From TMED14 sp002378565 (lineage in GTDB: Bacteria > Bacteroidota > Bacteroidia > Flavobacteriales > Schleiferiaceae), in the NCBI GenBank assembly GCA_943846715.1, contig OX044356.1, positions 1,550,001 through 1,614,000 on the forward strand: a stretch of DNA of 64,000 nt, given 5' to 3'. The stretch's first letter is position 1; every line of letters begins with the position of its first letter. Of the stretch, positions 58,053-64,000 are shown piece after piece. Under the pieces are notes generated by a model, which worked only from the letters and a program-made list of their open reading frames with translations, did not search any database and was not told the DNA's origin. The position numbers and the translations under genes were made by a program.

Positions 58053-58565
58053 ATGTCTGACAATATCCTAACTATCCAAGAAGCCGTTCAACAAGTCCGT
58101 TCCTGGAGCCAGGAACGCTTTGCAGCAGAGCTCAGCGACTTCATGGATGAGCAGCCGGCCCTCTTCGCTTTTTTACTCAACTTATCTGAAGAGTTTGAGG
58201 ACCAGGCGCATGATCTGCTGGTTCACTCAGCCTTGATTTTACGCGAAGGCTTCACGATTGCGGATATACCAGTGAAAACGATCACAGATGCCATCATTGA
58301 GGATGCCGCCAGGGACGTCACGGAAAGCATGGAGGCGGATGGAGCTGCAGATCTCATAGATGCGGAAAATATGGCTCGCCGATCGCGAAGCCCCTTTGTG
58401 TTTCAGGAGGTTAGGCAGTATTTGCACGATCAACTGACCCTTGATGTCGAGGAGGGCGTGCTCAGCGAGTACAACCTCTTGATTGTGGTGGATGTGATGA
58501 TTGGCTGCTTTGAGGAGGCATTGGACCTGGGCGACAATGTGGATGCTGAGGTAAAAAACAAGTAA
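58053..58565 (+). CDS. Acidic protein of unknown function inside the paa operon
   Basis: 170 residues that I do not recognise. It is very acidic (about 38 Asp/Glu against 14 Lys/Arg), with no membrane helix or signal, and probably all-helical. The segment FMDEQPALFAFLLNLSEEFE and the C-terminal LLIVVDVMIGCFEEALDLGD are the most characteristic parts. It is packed 6 bp after paaH and 8 bp before paaI, so it is surely co-expressed. A role as an assembly or carrier partner of the enzymes is conceivable, nothing more. Confidence 0.8.
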   Translation: MSDNILTIQEAVQQVRSWSQERFAAELSDFMDEQPALFAFLLNLSEEFEDQAHDLLVHSALILREGFTIADIPVKTITDAIIEDAARDVTESMEADGAADLIDAENMARRSRSPFVFQEVRQYLHDQLTLDVEEGVLSEYNLLIVVDVMIGCFEEALDLGDNVDAEVKNK

Positions 58566-58573
58566 CTTCCCGC

Positions 58574-58978
58574 ATGCCTAATTCCAAACAGATTGTTGAT
58601 ACTATGATGGCAAATGATGCCTTCAGCCAATGGCTAGGCATTGAGGTGGTCGACGTCTCCCCGGGCTCTGCCACCCTGCAGATGACCCTTAGGGACGATA
58701 TGGCCAATGGGTTTGGTGTGGCGCATGGCGGCATCAGTTACTCCTTAGCAGATTCCGCCCTGGCCTTTGCTAGCAATGGGCACGGCCAGCATGCCATATC
58801 CATTGAGACCGGCATCTCACACGCCAAACCCATTCACGTTGGCGACCTACTCATCGCCACTGCCACTGAGCGCCAACGAGGCAAGACGCTGGCTCGTTAC
58901 GATGTGACGGTGACCGTCCAAGACAAGCCCGTTGCCCTGTTCAAGGGCACAGTTTTTATTCAATCAACCCAATGGTGA
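58574..58978 (+). CDS. paaI: Phenylacetate pathway thioesterase
   Basis: 134-residue hotdog-fold thioesterase, thought to release CoA from dead-end intermediates. MANGFGVAHGGISYSLADSA holds the catalytic Asp and the conserved His-Gly-Gly; TGISHAKPIHVGDLL is typical of PaaI. Eight bp before paaJ. Confidence 0.9.
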   Translation: MPNSKQIVDTMMANDAFSQWLGIEVVDVSPGSATLQMTLRDDMANGFGVAHGGISYSLADSALAFASNGHGQHAISIETGISHAKPIHVGDLLIATATERQRGKTLARYDVTVTVQDKPVALFKGTVFIQSTQW

Positions 58979-58985
58979 TTTCCCT

Positions 58986-60194
58986 ATGAACGCATACCTC
59001 ATTGATGGCATCCGAACCCCTGTGGGGTCTTTTGGCGGTGCCCTTGCCTCTGTCCGAGCTGACGACCTGGCTGCTCACGTGATCCAATCTTTGATGGAGC
59101 GACATCCTGACCTTGACCCCAAGGCCATTGATGATGTCATTATGGGCTGCGCCAACCAGGCGGGAGAAGACAACCGAAATATCGCTCGTATGGCAAGCCT
59201 ATTGGCAGGCCTTCCCTCATCAGTACCTGGCGAGACCGTCAACAGGCTTTGTGCCTCCGGCCTCAGCGCCCTGGTGCATGCCGCTCGCGCCGTAGCCTCT
59301 CGCGATGGCGACCTCTTCATTGCTGGCGGCGTGGAAAGCATGACCCGAGGCCCCTATGTGATGAGCAAGCCTGGCCGGGCCTATGGCACAGACAGCAAGA
59401 TGTACGATTCCAGCTTTGGCTGGCGCTTTATCAACCCAAAAATGCAAGACAGCTATGGCACGGACGCTATGGGGGAGACAGCAGAAAACCTGGTTGAGGC
59501 CTACAATATCTCCCGTGAGGATCAAGATGCCTTTGCCGTTTGGAGTCAGGAAAAAACCGCGCAGGCGCAGGCCAGCGGTTACTTTGAGGGAGAGATTGTG
59601 CCCGTGAGTATTCCCCAACGAAAAAAGGATTCCGTTGTGGTTTCCGTGGATGAATTCCCGAAGCCTAACAGCAGCTTGACCGCCCTGGCAGGCCTGCGGC
59701 CAGCCTTCCGCAAGGACGGCAGCGTGACGGCAGGCAACTCAAGCGGCCTCAATGATGGCGCTGCAGCCTGTCTGGTTGCCTCTGAGGCGGCTGTTCAGGC
59801 CCATAGATTAACCCCTTTGGCACGAATTGTTGCTTCTGCTGTTGTTGGCGTGGAGCCCCGCACCATGGGTATTGGCCCTGTTTTAGCCACCCAAAAAGTT
59901 TTAGCTAAAGCAGGCCTCTCGCTGGATGATATGGATATCATTGAACTCAACGAGGCCTTTGCTGCTCAGGCGCTCGCTTGCTCCCGGGCCCTTGGCTTGG
60001 AGGACCGCGACCCCCGCATCAACCCCAACGGCGGCTCGATCGCTATTGGCCACCCCTTAGGTATGTCTGGCGCGCGATTGGCCCTGACGGCAGCAAGGCA
60101 GCTGAAAGCCCGCAAGGGCAAGTACGCGCTGGTGACCATGTGCGTTGGCGTAGGCCAAGGCTATGCGGTGATTCTAGCAAACCCCGAAATCTGA
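58986..60194 (+). CDS. paaJ: 3-oxoadipyl-CoA thiolase
   Basis: 402-residue thiolase that cleaves 3-oxoadipyl-CoA to succinyl-CoA and acetyl-CoA. Catalytic Cys in VNRLCASGLSALVHA, His in GGSIAIGHPLGMSGAR and second Cys in VTMCVGVGQGYA. NEAFAAQALACSRALGL is also typical. The start is at MNAYLIDGIRTPVGSFGG (58986). A general fatty-acid thiolase is less likely in this context. Its stop shares one base with the start of paaY. Confidence 0.92.
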   Translation: MNAYLIDGIRTPVGSFGGALASVRADDLAAHVIQSLMERHPDLDPKAIDDVIMGCANQAGEDNRNIARMASLLAGLPSSVPGETVNRLCASGLSALVHAARAVASRDGDLFIAGGVESMTRGPYVMSKPGRAYGTDSKMYDSSFGWRFINPKMQDSYGTDAMGETAENLVEAYNISREDQDAFAVWSQEKTAQAQASGYFEGEIVPVSIPQRKKDSVVVSVDEFPKPNSSLTALAGLRPAFRKDGSVTAGNSSGLNDGAAACLVASEAAVQAHRLTPLARIVASAVVGVEPRTMGIGPVLATQKVLAKAGLSLDDMDIIELNEAFAAQALACSRALGLEDRDPRINPNGGSIAIGHPLGMSGARLALTAARQLKARKGKYALVTMCVGVGQGYAVILANPEI

Positions 60195-60775
60195 TGTTTT
60201 ACGCATTCAAAGGCATGGTTCCCGTGGTCGATCCTTCGGCCTTTGTACACCCCCAGGCCAATGTCACCGGCGATGTGTGGGTTGGCAAGGATGTCTACAT
60301 TGGTCCCGGCGCAGTGCTCCGTGGAGACTGGGGGCGCATCACCATCAAAGAGGGCGCTAATGTGCAGGAAAATTGCATCATCCATTCTTTCCCTGGAAAA
60401 GACGTGATTTTGGAGAAATCCGCCCATGTTGGCCACGGCGCAATCATCCACGGAGCCTTTTTGGGTGAAAACTGCCTCATTGGAATGAATGCTGTGCTCA
60501 TGGATGATGTCCAAATCGGGAAAAATTGCCTCGTTGGCGCCCTGGCTTTTGTCAAGGCGCGGACCATTGTGCCTGACGGGGCGGTGATGGTTGGAAACCC
60601 TGCAAAAATGGTTAAGCAAATGTCTGAAATAGACATCGCATGGAAAACGGAAGGAACCCAATGGTACCAAAGACTCCCTAAGGAGTGTCATGACACATTG
60701 ACACCTTGCCAGCCCCTGCAGAAAGGGGACCTCAATCGCCCGAGAGGTTCCGGCGGACTTGAGCCTAAATCTTGA
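60194..60775 (+). CDS. paaY: Gamma-carbonic anhydrase-like protein (PaaY)
   Basis: 193-residue left-handed beta-helix protein, a PaaY-type thioesterase that removes harmful CoA esters. The repeats run from VHPQANVTGDVWVGKDVYI to KARTIVPDGAVMVGNPAKM, and the zinc His are seen in NCIIHSFPG and AHVGHGAIIHGAF. Starts at TGATG (60194). Last gene of the cluster; the C-terminal 25 residues are a polar tail of unknown role. Confidence 0.9.
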   Translation: MFYAFKGMVPVVDPSAFVHPQANVTGDVWVGKDVYIGPGAVLRGDWGRITIKEGANVQENCIIHSFPGKDVILEKSAHVGHGAIIHGAFLGENCLIGMNAVLMDDVQIGKNCLVGALAFVKARTIVPDGAVMVGNPAKMVKQMSEIDIAWKTEGTQWYQRLPKECHDTLTPCQPLQKGDLNRPRGSGGLEPKS

Positions 60776-60899
60776 TTTTTCGATAATAAATTGACCCTTA
60801 CGGGTTGGTTCTATTGAAGTTTTAAGGTTATTAACCGTCTATTGTTGAAAAAATGCCTAAGTTTAACGCCTAACAAAAAATCACTCAAACTCAGTTCGT
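60776..60899. other. Gap after the paa operon
   Basis: 124 bp with no gene. ACCC-TTAC-GGGT forms a weak stem after the operon, and TAAGTTTA at 60858-60865 is one base off the -7 consensus and may start the next gene. The element is not convincing. Confidence 0.3.
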
Positions 60900-63800
60900 A
60901 TGAAAAACCGTACTCTACGCTGGTTGTCAACAGCCCTTATGTTAGTGGCGCTGCCAGCCTTCGGCCAACTCTCCGGAACCTATACCATTGACGCCTCAGG
61001 CTCAGGTACTTCCAACTACACCACCTTCGCTGCTGCGACAACTGCCCTGTCTACTTCGGGCGTCAGTGGTCCTGTTATCTTTAACGTTGCATCGGGCACC
61101 TACACCGAGCAGGTGACGATTCCAGCATACACAGGAACATCAACCACGAATACGGTAACATTCCAGGCTAACCCGTCAAATACGACTGCAGCCACTGTGA
61201 CCTATTCTCCTGCATCTTCATCAACCAACTGGACGATTCGTTTGGACGGCACAAGCAATGTGACGATCAAAGGCCTAGTTATCACCACAGGTGGAACCAC
61301 ATACGGTCGCTTGATTGATCAGTATGGCGCTAACACGAACATTTCCTTGATTGACAACACCTTGACTGGTGCTGCAGGAACAAGCACCAGCTCCTACTTC
61401 GCGGGCATGTACTACACATATAGTAGCACCACAGAAGCAAAGGGCAACTGGACCATCACAGGCAACACGTTTTCTAACGTGTCCTATGCTGCTTATGTCT
61501 ACGGAAAGTCATACACGACATCGATGGACACCATAGTTTTTGACAACAACACCATTAGCATGACCTACCAAGGCATGTACCTAAGGTATGCGAAGTACCA
61601 GCATGTTCACGGTAACACCGTGACCTATACATTAACTGGAACTGGTGGTTACAACTACCTCTACTACCCAGCTGTTGGCGTTGATGTGCAAAACAACACC
61701 ATCGTCAATTGCCGCTACGGTTTTTACATATACAGCAACCCGCCTTCTGGTGGAACACCTGCTAGCTATGTGCTTGAAAACAATGATATCGAAGCAACCT
61801 ACTACGGTATTTACCAAGGTGGTTCTGGATCAAGCTCTTACACTCAAGCAGGCAAAGTATCTATTAAGAAGAACAATATCGTCATGGGCGGTACGTCAAC
61901 CAACTACGGTATCTATCTAAATTATGTGAACGGATCCTCTACCGACCGCTCTGTGATTGAGAATAACATGGTTGCGATGAACTCGTCTTCAACCACCTCA
62001 GCTGCTCGTGGAATTTACATCTACCACTGTAACAACTTTGACATCTTGCACAACTCTGTGTCTGTCGCTAATGGATCAGCCACAACTGGACGTGCGCTGT
62101 ATTTAAACAAGTCAACTATCACATCTTACTTCACTGCTGCTGGCAACGTGGTTAAGAACAACATCTTCACCAACACAGGTGGAGGTTATGCAGCAGAAGC
62201 ATCTAGCTCTGCGGTTGCGGGAACGTACTTCACAGCAGATTACAATGTCTACAACGCAACAGGCACTAGCCCGTTCAAGTACAACAACTCAACTGTAGCA
62301 ACACTTGCTGCATGGCAGACTGCCACATCGCAGGATGCGAACTCTGCATTTGGTGATCCATTGTACAACTCAGCAACGGACTTGCATGCACAAGGCGCGC
62401 TGGCTAACAACGCTGGCACCTCTGTTGGTACATTGACTGACATTGACGGTGATAGCCGTTCAACATCTACCCCTGACGTAGGCGCTGATGAGTACAGCCC
62501 ATTGACTTGCTTTGGCATTTCTGCCTTGACTGCAGCCAATGTTACATCTGTTGGTTTTGATGCCACTTGGACTTCAAACAACAGCAGCACCATTGGTGTG
62601 CAGGTTCGTCACCGCTTGAGCTCCGGCCCTGGCGCATGGACTATCACAGCTGGTACAGGCACGTCTGTTTCTATTTCTGGCCTTTCTCCAGCAACATCCT
62701 ATGATTATTCGGCGCGTGAGATTTGCGCCGTTGGCGATACTTGTGTTTGGAGCGCTAATGAAATAGTTATTCCTGCTCTTTGTGCAGCAACTAGCCAATG
62801 TCAATACATGGTTTACATGACTGACTCTTATGGTGACGGATGGAACGGCAATAAGTTGGTGTTCTCACAAGGGGGCAACCCTGTAGGCACACTGGGCGCT
62901 GGCTTCACAACGGGCGCTGCATACACTGACTCGGTTATGCTGTGTGACTTGACTTCTGCCGCTGTTACTTTGGATCTTGGTTCATGGTCTGGTGAAATAG
63001 GTTTTGATGTTGTCGGCCCTTATGGTGACACGTTGCTTTCTCACACTGCTGGCTCCAGCTTGACTAGTGGATATAGCTTTGGCTCATTCTTGGCTTACTG
63101 TAGCTCTTGTGCTATCGTCACAAGCCTGCCTTACACTGAGAACTTTGACGACACCACATCTTGGGTTGTTAATGGCTACAACGGCGTCTTTGACGCTTGC
63201 TGGACGCCGACTCCAAGTACAGGCTTTGTTTACCGCTGGGTTAGCTCTACAGGAGGCACACCGTCTTCAGGTACTGGTCCATTGTCAGGCTCTGGCGGAG
63301 CAGGTCAATACATCTACACAGAGTCCTCGTATGGAACTACTGGAGCTATTGCAACGGTAAACATGCCTAACATGCAGCTCACTGACTCTCTGTTGGTTTT
63401 CTCTTTTGACTACCACATGACTGGCGCTACAATGGGCAACCTGTATGCTGAGTATGATGCCGGAAGCGGCTGGGTCACCTTTGACTCTATTATTGGCCAA
63501 CAACAGACCTCACAGTCTGCCGCTTGGATCACACACAACAGCCTACTAACTAATCCAACTGGCTTGTTTACTATCCGCCTCCGTGCAGAAAGAGGAGCGA
63601 GCTTTACCGGTGACATAGCCTTTGATAATGCCTCTGTAGATGTGCTTGCTTGCATGGATCCCTCCGGATTGTCTGCTAGCAATGTCTCTAACACTTCATT
63701 TGATGTGGCATGGTCGAGTATCAATAGCTCACCACTGAGTTATGAAGTGCGCTACCGTTCAACAGGTGCCACCACCTACATGAGCAATGGTGCATCTGCA

Positions 63801-64000
63801 TCGATTGCAGGTTTGACAGCAGGAACATCTTACGATGTGTCTGTTCGTGAGATCTGTGCTGTTGGTGACACCTCTGGCTGGTCAGCTGACTTGACTGTTT
63901 CAACTTTACTTTGTGCTGCTACCGACCAATGTCAATACATGGTTTACATGACTGACTCTTATGGTGACGGATGGAATGGCAACCAATTGGTGTTCACGCA
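60900..64000 (+). CDS. Giant secreted beta-helix/FN3/MAM-like repeat protein, 3' end outside the window
   Basis: Open for all 1033 codons visible; the stop is beyond the window. Order of parts: signal peptide MKNRTLRWLSTALMLVALPA ending FGQ (about 1-23); a right-handed parallel beta-helix to about residue 530 with many N-x-T/S repeats, closed by the family-typical DIDGDSRSTSTPDVGADEY; a fibronectin type III-like domain (62508-62770); the motif MTDSYGDGWNGN at about 62818-62853; a MAM-like domain starting LPYTENFDD (63120-63650); then a second FN3 (63651) and a second DSYGDGWNG block (63957 to edge). Probably a T9SS-exported surface adhesin; the C-terminal sorting domain would lie beyond the window. 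Repeats have a period of about 380 residues. Confidence 0.85.
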   Translation, partial: MKNRTLRWLSTALMLVALPAFGQLSGTYTIDASGSGTSNYTTFAAATTALSTSGVSGPVIFNVASGTYTEQVTIPAYTGTSTTNTVTFQANPSNTTAATVTYSPASSSTNWTIRLDGTSNVTIKGLVITTGGTTYGRLIDQYGANTNISLIDNTLTGAAGTSTSSYFAGMYYTYSSTTEAKGNWTITGNTFSNVSYAAYVYGKSYTTSMDTIVFDNNTISMTYQGMYLRYAKYQHVHGNTVTYTLTGTGGYNYLYYPAVGVDVQNNTIVNCRYGFYIYSNPPSGGTPASYVLENNDIEATYYGIYQGGSGSSSYTQAGKVSIKKNNIVMGGTSTNYGIYLNYVNGSSTDRSVIENNMVAMNSSSTTSAARGIYIYHCNNFDILHNSVSVANGSATTGRALYLNKSTITSYFTAAGNVVKNNIFTNTGGGYAAEASSSAVAGTYFTADYNVYNATGTSPFKYNNSTVATLAAWQTATSQDANSAFGDPLYNSATDLHAQGALANNAGTSVGTLTDIDGDSRSTSTPDVGADEYSPLTCFGISALTAANVTSVGFDATWTSNNSSTIGVQVRHRLSSGPGAWTITAGTGTSVSISGLSPATSYDYSAREICAVGDTCVWSANEIVIPALCAATSQCQYMVYMTDSYGDGWNGNKLVFSQGGNPVGTLGAGFTTGAAYTDSVMLCDLTSAAVTLDLGSWSGEIGFDVVGPYGDTLLSHTAGSSLTSGYSFGSFLAYCSSCAIVTSLPYTENFDDTTSWVVNGYNGVFDACWTPTPSTGFVYRWVSSTGGTPSSGTGPLSGSGGAGQYIYTESSYGTTGAIATVNMPNMQLTDSLLVFSFDYHMTGATMGNLYAEYDAGSGWVTFDSIIGQQQTSQSAAWITHNSLLTNPTGLFTIRLRAERGASFTGDIAFDNASVDVLACMDPSGLSASNVSNTSFDVAWSSINSSPLSYEVRYRSTGATTYMSNGASASIAGLTAGTSYDVSVREICAVGDTSGWSADLTVSTLLCAATDQCQYMVYMTDSYGDGWNGNQLVFT
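62795..62870 (+). repeat. DNA-level repeat copy 1 in the giant gene
   Basis: About 52 bp starting CCAATGTCAATACATGG are identical to those at 63926, with a few differences after that. They encode CQYMVYMTDSYGDGWNG. Near-identity at the DNA level suggests recent duplication or gene conversion of modules. Confidence 0.8.
63926..64000 (+). repeat. DNA-level repeat copy 2 in the giant gene
   Basis: Second copy of the repeat, 1131 bp (377 codons) after copy 1, cut by the window edge. Confidence 0.8.

Noticed and set aside
1..64000. CRISPR arrays, IS elements, prophage and rRNA
   Set aside because: No regular repeat-spacer pattern, transposase, integrase or rRNA sequence was seen.

Overview
The window looks like a chromosomal segment of a Bacteroidota bacterium, most likely in the order Flavobacteriales. 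The evidence is a GH16 glucanase with a C-terminal type IX secretion (T9SS) sorting domain, a SprE/PorW lipoprotein, an IPExxxVDY-type protein, an ATP synthase locus without atpD and atpC, almost no Shine-Dalgarno sequences, and at least twelve exact copies of the Bacteroidota -7 promoter element TAnnTTTG just upstream of start codons. No ribosomal RNA, IS element, prophage or CRISPR array was seen. Genes are very tightly packed: ATGA overlaps are common and several convergent genes overlap at their 3' ends.

Layout. 1-2.7 kb: the end of a surface-polysaccharide locus (O-antigen ligase-like protein, methyltransferase, epimerase). 2.7-3.8 kb: a secreted GH16 glucanase. 3.8-5.5 kb: an AT-rich patch of small genes (DoxX-like, DUF3955-like, HD hydrolase, mini-lipoprotein). 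5.6-12.4 kb: a Pit phosphate transporter with a PhoU-like tail, two tandem YwaF/TMEM164-like membrane proteins, enoyl-CoA hydratase, methyltransferase and an orphan NtrY-like kinase. 12.4-21 kb, minus strand: sprE, bactofilin, atpZ, a small membrane protein, then atpB-E-F-H-A-G. 21-24.5 kb: a degenerate M23 protein, a GH3-family enzyme, rnhA and purN. 24.6-28.7 kb: acpP-fabF-rnc-IPExxxVDY-pyk. 28.8-34.4 kb: pheS, two paralogous small lipoproteins, cvpA, pgk, holB and a methyltransferase. 34.4-37.2 kb: mnmG, ybeY and rpiB.

The most notable non-coding signal is at 34.4-37.6 kb. Two exact parS sites (34416-34431 and 36304-36319) flank mnmG, and a 340 bp AT-rich gene-free stretch (37224-37563) carries two exact DnaA boxes. 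Together they make this a good candidate for the replication origin.

37.6-44.5 kb: an aldehyde dehydrogenase with a palindrome in its promoter, a 39-codon membrane peptide, a gltX-folB-tRNA-Cys unit, lysS diverging from gltX, and a very AT-rich island carrying a DUF1028 protein that looks horizontally acquired. 44.5-52.3 kb: mutS2, two GNAT acetyltransferases and a four-gene minus-strand operon (phosphoglucose/phosphomannose isomerase, lipB, serine hydrolase, duplicated ABC ATPase).

52.3-60.8 kb is a phenylacetate degradation cluster: paaE diverges from paaABCD-G-H-orf-I-J-Y. The orf, an acidic 170-residue protein, is unrecognised. paaK, paaZ and paaF are not in the cluster. The window ends inside a very large secreted protein (60900 to the edge) made of a right-handed beta-helix followed by repeating FN3, DSYGDGWNG and MAM-like modules.
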